From Bacillota bacterium (GTDB lineage: Bacteria; Bacillota; Bacilli; Bacillales; Bacillaceae_J): a stretch of 7,205 nucleotides of DNA. Made by a program: the position numbers and the translations under genes. The stretch's first letter is position 1; the number at the start of each line of letters is the position of its first letter. The notes below the pieces were generated by a model. That model made no database searches, was not told the DNA's origin, and saw only the letters and a list, made by a program, of their open reading frames with translations. Shown in pieces: positions 1 to 6,689 of this stretch. The DNA is taken from assembly GCA_023457235.1 (NCBI GenBank), contig JAEWMK010000320.1, positions 1 to 7,205 of the forward strand. The letters run 5' to 3'.

Positions 1-1034
1 ACATCATTACCTATCGTTGCCTTCTCATTAGCAACCATGATTAAATTTGCAACAGACTCGATAGAATCAGCTGCTTTATCCATTCCTTTAGAAATTTCCT
101 CCGTTCCTTCAACAGACTGAATGACATTGGAAACCTGTTTTTCTGCCCCTGTAGTGATTTCTTGCATCGCAAACGTAATTTGCTCTGTAGCCCTATTGTT
201 TTCTTCTACACTAGCGGCTAATTCGTCTGAAGTAGCAGCTAATTGTGCAGAATTTGAATGGACTTGGTGAATCAACATCTTAAGGTTTTGTTTCATTTGA
301 TTAAAAGCATGGGATAATTCGCCAATTTCATCTCGGTTTCTCACAATGATATCGTCTTGTGATAAATCACCGCCCGCAATTTTTTCTGCTTCTCCTACTA
401 GAAGCAAGATAGGTCGAGTAATGATACGAGTCATAAAGATACCGATCAAGATAGCTAGAACAAAGGAAATAATCCCATAAACCAAATTCATCTTTTTAAC
501 AGAGGCAACAATTTCGGAATTCGCTGTAATATCCTCCTGCATTTCTTTTGCGAGAATCTCTCCAATTTGACTTGCAGCTTCTTCTATTTGAATAGCGATA
601 CTTATAACTTCTTGGTTAACAAGTTGTATATTCTGACTATTATCATTTCCTTTGGAAGTAAGAAAAGCTCCTGCTTGTTCCTTAAGTTTTTCATTCAAAG
701 AGAGGATCGTTTGCAATAATTCATTTATATCCTCATTTTGATTGGCTGCTTTCACAATATTTACTGTCTCATTAATCTGATCTATATTTGTTTGTAAAAA
801 TTCAATCGAATTCTCTTCGTTCATTATAATTCCTCTTAAGCTTGAAATTTCTCGTGAAGCATATAGCTGTATATCTTTTACATTTTCTAAATTGGCCATA
901 TTTCGGTCAATTAAAGCTGAATAAGAACTATTAATTTTTTGGATATGGCTATAGGACAGAGAGCTAACTATTCCAAGAATAATAGCAAGAATTAAAAAAA
1001 TGGAAAACAATTTTTTTCGTATGGTCATTTTCAT
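1..1034 (-). CDS. Methyl-accepting chemotaxis protein, four-helix-bundle sensor type (C-terminus outside window)
   Basis: Chemoreceptor that would sense a ligand outside the membrane and control CheA through CheW. Seen: 344 codons are open from an ATG at 1034 to the window edge. An AGAAGGAG ribosome binding site at 1043-1050 lies 8 nt upstream, which fixes the start. A basic N-terminus leads into TM1 (about residues 8-28), then an all-helical extracellular segment (about 29-183) containing the SLRGII stretch typical of 4HB_MCP sensors. TM2 is about 184-202, a HAMP domain about 203-256 (RPI..., then DEIGELSHAFNQM), and then the start of the methylated coiled coil. The conserved signalling tip lies beyond the left edge, so completeness cannot be judged. 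The gene starts 30 bp after the HD-GYP gene with no terminator between, so co-transcription is likely. The ligand is unknown. It differs from the other receptor in this window, which has a Cache sensor. Confidence 0.93.
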   Translation of the reverse strand, partial: MKMTIRKKLFSIFLILAIILGIVSSLSYSHIQKINSSYSALIDRNMANLENVKDIQLYASREISSLRGIIMNEENSIEFLQTNIDQINETVNIVKAANQNEDINELLQTILSLNEKLKEQAGAFLTSKGNDNSQNIQLVNQEVISIAIQIEEAASQIGEILAKEMQEDITANSEIVASVKKMNLVYGIISFVLAILIGIFMTRIITRPILLLVGEAEKIAGGDLSQDDIIVRNRDEIGELSHAFNQMKQNLKMLIHQVHSNSAQLAATSDELAASVEENNRATEQITFAMQEITTGAEKQVSNVIQSVEGTEEISKGMDKAADSIESVANLIMVANEKATIGND

Positions 1035-1064
1035 TTTGAATTCTCCTTCTAGTTGATAATAGAA

Positions 1065-2033
1065 TTATTTTAATAGACAGACGATACCTGTTTTTTTCTG
1101 TTCTAGTGAACAAGCGGGTTGTTGTACTGTTGAAATTCCCTTTAATTCAGCTTTTTTTATCATTTTTATAAAAGCTTCAACGATTTGTGGGTCAAATTGA
1201 GTACCTTTATTATTCTGTAATTCATTCAACGTTTCCTCTAACGTTCTCGGACTTCTGTAGACACGATGTGAAGTCATCGCATCAAATGTATCAGCAACTG
1301 CCATGATACGTGCTTCTATCGGAATTTCCTCTCCCTTTAAACCAAAAGGGTATCCTTTGCCATCGTATCGTTCATGATGATACAAGATCATCTGTAAAAT
1401 TTTATTTTGTTCAAAGCCTTTAATATGTTTGACTAAGCTATGGCCAATCACAGGGTGCTGTTTAATTAAATCAAATTCCTCTGAGCTTAATTTCGTTGAT
1501 TTATTTAAAATATTTTCGGGTATTCCAATTTTCCCAATATCGTGAAGGAGCCCGCCAATATAAATGTTTTTGCAAATATTTTTATCAAGATTCATTTCTT
1601 CTGCTATTCCCTTTGAATACGTGGCAACATTCTGTGAATGGAAAGCAGTGTAGGGGTCTCTTGAATCTAACGTTTTAGCTAAGGATGTAATAAGGTCAAG
1701 CGTATTTCGTTTTTCGTTGATGTATTTTTCAATAAGTGTCATAAAAAAGGCTGCCATACCAAAGGACCAAAACCACTGGAATAGCATCATATGTATATGG
1801 AATACGGGAGCATGGAAGCCCCCAAAAAAAGCAAGAAACCCACTTGAAACTGCCTGAATCCAAAGTTTTCGAAAAGACAATGCGGAAAGAACTAGCATTC
1901 CTATATTATATAAAAGTATAAAATCTCTTTCTGTGATTTGTTTATTCACATAAAAAAATATAATGATAGATAAGACGAGTAATAACCGGTAAATATTTGT
2001 TTTTTCTAACCAAATCGACCACGTGGATTGCAT
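1065..2033 (-). CDS. Membrane-anchored HD-GYP domain cyclic-di-GMP phosphodiesterase (probable)
   Basis: Predicted to hydrolyse c-di-GMP at the inner face of the membrane. Seen: 322 residues from the chosen start. The N-terminal 105 residues are hydrophobic, with about four membrane segments (roughly 15-29, 37-53, 57-72 and 80-100). They include H74, H79 and H81 near W87 and W89. A short linker leads to a complete HD-GYP domain (about 111-300): H132, HDIGKIGIP (164-172, metal-binding HD), HPVIG (193-197), HHE...DGKGYP (219-229), VADTFDAM (246-253) and FDPQIVEAF (280-288). All hallmark residues are present, so activity is expected. The membrane region matches no sensor domain I can name. A longer reading frame begins at 2084, but that ATG has no ribosome binding site and overlaps a candidate -10. 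The ATG at 2033 has TAAGGAG 10 nt upstream. The gene is followed after 30 bp by the partial chemoreceptor. Substrate is inferred from family; some HD-GYP proteins act on other cyclic dinucleotides. Confidence 0.93.
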   Translation of the reverse strand: MQSTWSIWLEKTNIYRLLLVLSIIIFFYVNKQITERDFILLYNIGMLVLSALSFRKLWIQAVSSGFLAFFGGFHAPVFHIHMMLFQWFWSFGMAAFFMTLIEKYINEKRNTLDLITSLAKTLDSRDPYTAFHSQNVATYSKGIAEEMNLDKNICKNIYIGGLLHDIGKIGIPENILNKSTKLSSEEFDLIKQHPVIGHSLVKHIKGFEQNKILQMILYHHERYDGKGYPFGLKGEEIPIEARIMAVADTFDAMTSHRVYRSPRTLEETLNELQNNKGTQFDPQIVEAFIKMIKKAELKGISTVQQPACSLEQKKTGIVCLLK

Positions 2034-2043
2034 ATTTTTTTCG

Positions 2044-2050
2044 CTCCTTA
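2044..2050 (-). promoter_or_regulatory. Ribosome binding site deciding the HD-GYP start
   Basis: TAAGGAG on the minus strand sits 10 nt before the ATG at 2033. The upstream in-frame ATG at 2084 has only AT-rich sequence before it. This moves the start 17 codons downstream of the longest open frame. Confidence 0.8.
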
Positions 2051-2076
2051 CCACCACTTTATTCACTTTTAAGCTG

Positions 2077-2106
2077 ATTATCATTCATTTACATTATTGC
2101 AGGCAA
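2077..2106 (-). promoter_or_regulatory. Candidate sigma-A promoter for the HD-GYP/chemoreceptor operon
   Basis: On the minus strand, TTGCCT (2106-2101, 4 of 6 matches to TTGACA) is followed after 18 nt by GATAAT (2082-2077, 5 of 6 matches to TATAAT). Transcription would begin near 2070, giving a leader of about 37 nt that carries the TAAGGAG site. It lies downstream of the kinase terminator, consistent with an independent transcription unit. The match is by eye and AT-rich DNA gives chance hits. Confidence 0.45.
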
Positions 2107-2192
2107 AACTTAAAACAACCTTAAAAGTAGGTTGATTCATAATTTTAAAATTTAACGAAAAAGTAATACTTATAAGGTAAAAGAAATTCGAT

Positions 2193-2223
2193 AAAAAAAC
2201 CTCCTTGAATTGTACAAGGAGGT
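2193..2223 (-). terminator. Intrinsic terminator after the histidine kinase gene
   Basis: Minus-strand ACCTCCTTG pairs with CAAGGAGGT (2215-2223 with 2199-2207) to give a perfect 9-bp stem with a 7-nt loop. It is followed by seven T residues (2199-2193, the first also pairing in the stem). It begins 27 bp past the kinase stop codon, which separates kinase transcription from the HD-GYP gene. Confidence 0.85.
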
Positions 2224-2249
2224 GCACCTATTTTAATATTTAAATCAAA

Positions 2250-4106
2250 CTAAATCGGAAGTTTAATTTTTACGGTTGTACCAACATTAAGTTCACTACT
2301 AATTTCCAATTTCCCTTTATGAGCCTCAATTATTTTATAGCTTACCATTAACCCAAGTCCAGTTCCTTTTTCTTTTAGCGTATAAAATGGTTCTCCGAGG
2401 CGAGGCATAAGTTCTTCGGGAATTCCACAGCCTTCATCGATAATTGCAATAGCTGTATAGTTCTCCTCAATCGTTAGATTGGTGCTGATGTTGCCGCCGT
2501 TCGGCATGGCTTCCATTGCATTTTTATATACATTTATAAGGACTTGCTTTAAATGATGCTCATCCCCATATACATTTACATGATTTATTACTGTGTTAAA
2601 TTGAATTTGTACGTTTTTTAACATTGCTTGTGGTGCAAGAAATGCAATAACATCTTCGATTATTTTTATAAGCACAATGGTTTGGTATTTGGTCGCTTCC
2701 GGTTTTGCGACAACCATAAATTCACTCGTAATCATTTCAAGCCGGTCAATTTCTGCTAACATAATCGATGTATATTTTTTATTTGTAGGGTGATCCTCTT
2801 GACTCATAAGCTGAAGAAACCCTTTAATTGTCGTTAACGGATTGCGAATTTCATGAGCGAATCCGGCTGCAAGTTCACCAACAATCGATAATTTTTCCGT
2901 TTTTCGTAGGAGAGCCTCAGCTTGTTTTAATTCTGAAATATCGACTATATTACCAATAAGTTCCGGCGGCTTTCCAATTGGAGTGATTCTAGTTAATGTC
3001 ATTAATAAGAAAACATCTTCATAGATTTCAAATTCAATTCTAATATCGCCACCATTATGCCATATCCGTTCGAATTCTCTGTGTAATTGGTCGGCAACCT
3101 CTTTTCGAAGAAAATGGTGAACAGGATGGCCAACTACTTGTTCTTGCGTAAGAGTCAAATCATTTAGAAGTTTGCCGTCACAAAGAGTGTGAATAAATTT
3201 ATCGCCTTGTTTTACCAGCTTAATTATAATACCTTGGTTTTGTAATATTATATTTTTTAATTCCTCTTTCGTATCTTGCAATTCTTCTTCTGTAATCTTT
3301 TTCTCCTCGAATGGAACTTTAATATTCGTCAAATAAAAGGCACGAAGAATAAAATAGTAACCAAAGATTTTATAGGAGTGACCCAAAATATGAATGAGGT
3401 CATGAACATTTTTATAAATTGTAACTGTTAAGCTGCATAGTATTAAAAAATAAAAAGAGAGTAGTAAGTACAAATAGAATTCATTTTTCTTGCGACGATA
3501 TTGAATAGAAGCATAAATAACCCCAGCCAAATGGAATAGCGCAATCGAATACTCAATATTATTTTTTAAAGAGGTGGTACCCCCCATTTCGCTAATAAGG
3601 GGAGGGAGTGAGTCTGAAAATAGTATAATAATAGAAGTAATACCTAATGAATATAGAAGAGAGCAGGCTGTCAAAATAGCTCTTTCTCTGTTTGATTTTG
3701 AATATAGATTACTAGACTTAACTAAGTAAAAAACAATCGAAATTCCAACAATTTCAGTCAATCTACCGATAATCCAAAACCATGTGGCAGGTTGCGGATT
3801 AGTCGAGAATGGCAATCCTGCAAACAATAGAGTATGAAAGATATCAAAAATTTCAACCGATAAAAAAGAAACGGAGATAAAAATAAGAATCCGTGACCTC
3901 GTATAAGACCAAGTGAACCATCCATATAAAAAGATGACAGCTGAAATAATAATACTAGTTAATTCCATAAGGGTATGAATAAATAGATGAGTATTCGCAT
4001 CTAAAAAACTTGGAAAATCAATAAATAAAACTAGCAAATATAAGATAAAACCAATTAGAGCAAATGCAATTGCTTTTTGTTCTATGTTTTTCGGAAGTTG
4101 GGACAA
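2250..4106 (-). CDS. MASE3-PAS sensor histidine kinase, sporulation-kinase-like
   Basis: Membrane sensor kinase that autophosphorylates on histidine. Its H-box style suggests it feeds the Spo0F/Spo0A phosphorelay (inference). Seen: 618 residues. The N-terminal 260 residues have seven or eight membrane segments and MASE3-like features: H44/E48, EIFDIFHTL (85-93), GRLTE (114-118) and the closing LGHSYKIFGYYFILRA pattern (241-256). A charged helical linker (265-290) leads to a PAS domain (about 290-392). The kinase core follows: H-box GELAAGFAHEIRNPLTTIKG with phospho-acceptor H418, N-box with N525 and N529, G1 DEGCGIP (557-563), F-box EPFY (572-575) and G2 GTGLGLMVS (581-589). All catalytic motifs are intact. 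No receiver domain is fused and no response regulator gene lies nearby, so it is an orphan kinase. The start codon is TTG, supported by GAGGTG 8 nt upstream. It is a single-gene unit closed by a terminator. The signal sensed by MASE3 is not known to me. Confidence 0.95.
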   Translation of the reverse strand: MSQLPKNIEQKAIAFALIGFILYLLVLFIDFPSFLDANTHLFIHTLMELTSIIISAVIFLYGWFTWSYTRSRILIFISVSFLSVEIFDIFHTLLFAGLPFSTNPQPATWFWIIGRLTEIVGISIVFYLVKSSNLYSKSNRERAILTACSLLYSLGITSIIILFSDSLPPLISEMGGTTSLKNNIEYSIALFHLAGVIYASIQYRRKKNEFYLYLLLSFYFLILCSLTVTIYKNVHDLIHILGHSYKIFGYYFILRAFYLTNIKVPFEEKKITEEELQDTKEELKNIILQNQGIIIKLVKQGDKFIHTLCDGKLLNDLTLTQEQVVGHPVHHFLRKEVADQLHREFERIWHNGGDIRIEFEIYEDVFLLMTLTRITPIGKPPELIGNIVDISELKQAEALLRKTEKLSIVGELAAGFAHEIRNPLTTIKGFLQLMSQEDHPTNKKYTSIMLAEIDRLEMITSEFMVVAKPEATKYQTIVLIKIIEDVIAFLAPQAMLKNVQIQFNTVINHVNVYGDEHHLKQVLINVYKNAMEAMPNGGNISTNLTIEENYTAIAIIDEGCGIPEELMPRLGEPFYTLKEKGTGLGLMVSYKIIEAHKGKLEISSELNVGTTVKIKLPI

Positions 4107-4114
4107 TAAATATA

Positions 4115-4120
4115 CACCTC
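4115..4120 (-). promoter_or_regulatory. Ribosome binding site supporting the TTG start of the kinase
   Basis: GAGGTG on the minus strand, 8 nt before TTG at 4106-4104. The spacing is ideal and the first membrane segment follows directly. No in-frame ATG near the N-terminus competes. Confidence 0.8.
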
Positions 4121-4167
4121 AATTTTACTAGTTATTAATTCCTAATTCTAAATCCCTATTTTCTATC

Positions 4168-4195
4168 ATTATCGCGAATTTCTATTTAAAATCAA
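4168..4195 (-). promoter_or_regulatory. Candidate promoter for the histidine kinase
   Basis: Minus-strand TTGATT (4195-4190) is followed after 16 nt by GATAAT (4173-4168). Predicted transcription starts near 4161, giving a leader of about 55 nt. I found no convincing sigma-H site (AGGA...GAAT with correct spacing). Moderate to low certainty because the region is AT-rich. Confidence 0.4.
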
Positions 4196-4211
4196 TAGAT
4201 TCTACTAAATA

Positions 4212-4226
4212 TGTCATAATATGACA
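4212..4226. promoter_or_regulatory. Perfect 7-1-7 palindrome, possible operator
   Basis: TGTCATA, A, TATGACA: a perfect inverted repeat of 7-bp arms around one base. It lies 16 bp upstream of the candidate -35 of the kinase gene and about 240 bp upstream of the divergent chemoreceptor. No poly-T run fits a terminator, and the single-base centre cannot form a hairpin loop, so it is more likely a binding site for a dimeric protein. The arms resemble GlnR/TnrA half-sites (TGTNA...TNACA), but the spacer is 5 rather than 7 bases. The regulator is unknown. Confidence 0.5.
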
Positions 4227-4328
4227 AAAAACCTGATTTGGCAAAAAAATAATATATGGTGCTGTTCCTGTATTATATTTGGTATTGTTTCAAGGATAAG
4301 GGAGGGAAATTTTTTAGTGGGAGTCCTA

Positions 4329-4345
4329 TCTGACACAATTCGACA
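4329..4345 (-). promoter_or_regulatory. Candidate tandem Spo0A box in the divergent region
   Basis: The minus strand reads TATGTCGAA (4347-4339), which matches 8 of 9 positions of the 0A box TTTGTCRAA and has an exact TGTCGAA core. A second, weaker copy, TGTCAGA (4335-4329), starts 10 bp further along in the same orientation, one helical turn away. This is the kind of tandem arrangement known for Spo0A-controlled promoters. It lies 122 bp before the chemoreceptor start codon. Binding is inferred from sequence only. Confidence 0.45.
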
Positions 4346-4360
4346 TATTTATGATCTAAA

Positions 4361-4412
4361 TCACTGCACAATAGTGAAAAAATAGTATAAATTGTAAAGT
4401 GATATAGTGAAA
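4361..4412 (+). repeat. Short inverted and direct repeats before the chemoreceptor gene
   Basis: An inverted repeat TCACT-N7-AGTGA spans 4361-4377. The 9-mer ATAGTGAAA occurs at 4371-4379 and again at 4404-4412, 33 bp apart (about three helical turns), with another AGTGA at 4398-4402. They flank the likely promoter zone, so they could be protein-binding repeats, though AT-rich chance similarity is possible. Confidence 0.35.
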
Positions 4413-4418
4413 TATAAA
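4364..4418 (+). promoter_or_regulatory. Probable promoter zone of the double-Cache chemoreceptor gene
   Basis: Two TATAAA hexamers (4386-4391 and 4413-4418), each 5 of 6 matches to a -10 element, lie 77 and 50 bp before the start codon. Neither has a good -35 at normal spacing: CTGCAC lies 16 bp before the first, TTGTAA 15 bp before the second. No sigma-D pattern (TAAA, about 15 nt, GCCGATAT) was found, although many Bacillus chemoreceptor genes use one. The exact promoter is unresolved. Confidence 0.3.
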
Positions 4419-4467
4419 TAGTAAAATCATAGTAGTATGTGAGACAACAAAAGAGAGAGGTTTCATC

Positions 4468-6447
4468 ATGAAAAAACTTACCCAAAATAGATTTAACACG
4501 ATTAAAACGAAACTTATTTTAGCATTTGCTTTTATATTGATCATCCCTGCCTTTAGTGTAGGTTCACTATCCTATGTTACTGCAAAAAAAGCAGTTGAGA
4601 ATGAAATTTTGGCGGGAATAAGTGAAAATATTGATTTGCTGAATGAAACGATTGATAACACGATTAAGCCCAAAATACATGATATTGATACTTTTAACCA
4701 AGACATCACACCTGATATGTATCAAGATGAGCTCACTTCTAAATTAGGGGAAAAGTTCTCTCAATATGTACATCTGCATCCCGAAGCGGAAGCTATCTAT
4801 TTAGGTACGGATACTGGTTTTTTTATGATGGAACCAAAGGCCGATCTTCCTCCTGATTTTGATCCCACAAAAAGAGGATGGTATCAAGAAGCGATGGAGA
4901 GAAAAGGGGAAACATTAATTTCTGCTCCCTATGTTTCAGCAGCTACAGATGAAGTGGTTATAACGATTTCTAGGACAACTAAGGATGAAACAGGGGTACT
5001 TGCTGTCGATATAAAAATAGGTGCTATTCAGGAAGTAGCGGATCAAATAAAAATCGGCAAACAAGGATATGCTGTACTTTTAGATGAAAATAAAAAATTC
5101 ATTGCCCACCCTACAATAGAAAAGGGAACAGAGGCAAAAGAAAAATTTTATGATGAAATGTATAAACAAGGGCAAGGGACGTTTCGCTATGTTTTAGATG
5201 GGGAAGAAAAGGTCATGGGCTTTGCGACTAACGAGTTAACCCATTGGAAGATAGGTGGAAATATGTATTTATCGGAAGTTGAGGATGCCGCCGCACCTAT
5301 TCTTCATAAAACAATGCTTATCATAGGCATCGCCTTATTAATCGGTGGAATAATCATTTACCTTATCATAAAATCAATTATTAAACCGATAAAAGAGTTA
5401 AAAGAAAAGGCCGTAACCCTAAGTCAAGGGGACTTGACGGAGAGGATAGAGATAAATACTGTGGATGAAATTGGTGATTTAGGCCGTGCTTTCAATGATA
5501 TGGCTAATAATCTAAGGGATGTCATTCACCAAATTAATATGAGTGCTGAACAAGTGGCTGCAGCATCTGAAGAATTACAAGCTACGAGTGAACAAGCTAC
5601 TCATGCAACAGAGCAGATTGCAGCTGCTATCCAAGAAGTTGCCAGTGGTTCCGAAACCCAAGTTTCTGGTTCAGAACAAAGTGCTATTGCAATGGAAGAG
5701 GTCTCCATTGGTATCCAAAAAATTGCAGAATCCTCAACAACTGTTAAAGATTCAGTACAGGAAGCAACTCTCCTTTCGGAACAAGGGTATCAATCTCTTC
5801 AAGAGGCTATCCAGCAAATGGAATCTATTGAAAAGGGAACACAAAACACGACTGTTGCCATTCATCATTTAACTGAGCGTTCAAAGGAAATTGGAAAAAT
5901 TATTGATGTCATTACGGATATTTCTGAGCAAACAAATTTATTGGCTTTAAATGCTGCGATTGAAGCAGCTAGAGCTGGAGAACATGGTAGAGGTTTCACT
6001 GTGGTTGCCGATGAGGTACGAAAACTAGCAGATCGGTCACGTGAATCAGCCTCCCAAATTGTAAGGTTAATACAAGAAATTCAAAAAGATACGGAAATAG
6101 CTAATAACGAAATGATCCAAAATAGTAAGGAAGTTGATACTGGAAAGAATGTGATTCAAAAGACAGGTTCAGCTTTCCAACAAGTATTGACTGCTGTCAA
6201 GCAAGTTAATAATCAAATCCAAGAGGTATCGGCTGCTTCAGAACAAATATCGGCCAATACGGAGCAGGTGACAGCTTCAGTAGAGCAGCTAGCACAAATT
6301 GCAAAGGAAGCATCGGAACAATCCCAGGGTGTTGCAGCTGCTTCCGAAGAACAATTAGCCTCTATGGAGGAAATTAGTGCTTCAAGTGAATCATTAAGTA
6401 AATTGGCTCAAGAACTACAAGAATTGATTGCAAGATTTAAAGTTTGA
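4468..6447 (+). CDS. Methyl-accepting chemotaxis protein with double-Cache sensor (McpA/McpB/TlpA-like)
   Basis: Complete chemoreceptor of 659 residues, the usual length for this Bacillus family, that would bind small molecules outside the cell and control CheA. Seen: basic N-terminus, TM1 (about 16-36), dCache-type extracellular domain (about 38-278), TM2 (283-302), HAMP (about 303-355, with DEIGDLGRAFNDM) and a long coiled-coil signalling domain. The signalling tip is about 484-524 (SEQTNLLALNAAIEAARAGE, then GRGFTVVADEVRKLADRS). The membrane-distal Cache module holds R136, W138, Y139, Y155 and D181, matching the ligand-contact pattern of amino-acid-binding dCache domains. However, the Asp expected two residues after the Tyr is Ser (S157). 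The C-terminus lacks a CheR-binding pentapeptide, as is usual in Bacillus. The ATG has GAGAGAGG 7 nt upstream. Transcribed alone, divergent from the kinase, ending at a strong terminator. The ligand is not predictable from this sequence. Confidence 0.96.
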   Translation: MKKLTQNRFNTIKTKLILAFAFILIIPAFSVGSLSYVTAKKAVENEILAGISENIDLLNETIDNTIKPKIHDIDTFNQDITPDMYQDELTSKLGEKFSQYVHLHPEAEAIYLGTDTGFFMMEPKADLPPDFDPTKRGWYQEAMERKGETLISAPYVSAATDEVVITISRTTKDETGVLAVDIKIGAIQEVADQIKIGKQGYAVLLDENKKFIAHPTIEKGTEAKEKFYDEMYKQGQGTFRYVLDGEEKVMGFATNELTHWKIGGNMYLSEVEDAAAPILHKTMLIIGIALLIGGIIIYLIIKSIIKPIKELKEKAVTLSQGDLTERIEINTVDEIGDLGRAFNDMANNLRDVIHQINMSAEQVAAASEELQATSEQATHATEQIAAAIQEVASGSETQVSGSEQSAIAMEEVSIGIQKIAESSTTVKDSVQEATLLSEQGYQSLQEAIQQMESIEKGTQNTTVAIHHLTERSKEIGKIIDVITDISEQTNLLALNAAIEAARAGEHGRGFTVVADEVRKLADRSRESASQIVRLIQEIQKDTEIANNEMIQNSKEVDTGKNVIQKTGSAFQQVLTAVKQVNNQIQEVSAASEQISANTEQVTASVEQLAQIAKEASEQSQGVAAASEEQLASMEEISASSESLSKLAQELQELIARFKV

Positions 6448-6477
6448 TCGAACCTTCTATAGGACTATTAACCTCAA

Positions 6478-6509
6478 GGACCTACCGAGTTATCGGTGGG
6501 TCCGTTTTT
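6478..6509 (+). terminator. Intrinsic terminator after the chemoreceptor gene
   Basis: Arms 6478-6488 (GGACCTACCGA) and 6493-6503 (TCGGTGGGTCC) form an 11-bp stem with one T-G wobble around a GTTA loop, followed by GTTTTT. It starts 30 bp after the stop codon. Strong Rho-independent terminator for rightward transcription. Confidence 0.93.
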
Positions 6510-6630
6510 AGTTACTGTTTAAATGCCAAATATTTTTAAAAATTTCCATAATTGGGGTTAGTAATATTATTAATTAGAAAAAAGATTCATACTCTGAAGG
6601 GCTATTGAATGATGTACTGCTTAATGGAGA

Positions 6631-6660
6631 TTGTCCAAGAAAATTTTTTCATGGTATACT
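6631..6660 (+). promoter_or_regulatory. Probable sigma-A promoter with extended -10 for the small-gene pair
   Basis: TTGTCC (6631-6636) is followed after 18 nt by TATACT (6655-6660), which is preceded by TGG to make an extended -10. Transcription should start near 6667, just ahead of the GGAGGTG site at 6676-6682. It is the best-looking promoter in the window. It would transcribe the broken gene and read on into the intact paralogue, since no terminator lies between. Confidence 0.6.
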
Positions 6661-6689
6661 AAATGTAGTAAAAATGGAGGTGTTAAAAA

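Noticed and set aside
1496..1678. 60-codon open frame on the plus strand inside the HD-GYP gene
   Set aside because: It is antisense to strongly conserved HD-GYP motifs and shows no ribosome binding site or recognisable protein.
4317..4385. Possible 22-codon leader ORF starting with GTG after a GGAGG-like site at about 4300-4305
   Set aside because: The spacing is 11 nt, no promoter before it is convincing, the peptide resembles nothing known to me, and it overlaps the candidate Spo0A boxes. Chance is the simpler explanation.
4107..4467. c-di-GMP riboswitch (GEMM) upstream of the chemoreceptor, as found before some chemoreceptor genes
   Set aside because: Neither the GCACAGGGCAAACC-like nor the ACGCAAAGC-like conserved elements are present on either strand.
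4273..4544. Two overlapping minus-strand open frames (70 and 62 codons) spanning the start of the second chemoreceptor gene
   Set aside because: They run through AT-rich intergenic DNA and antisense to the chemoreceptor N-terminus. The hydrophobic content comes from base composition.
5543..5872. 109-codon open frame inside the second chemoreceptor gene
   Set aside because: It is an out-of-frame reading of the repetitive coiled-coil coding sequence. The Lys/Gln/Leu-rich product is a by-product of that composition.
6632..6638. TGTCCAA overlapping the -35 of the small-gene promoter, 6 of 7 to a Spo0A box core
   Set aside because: One mismatch at a key core base and no tandem partner. The -35 explains the sequence equally well.
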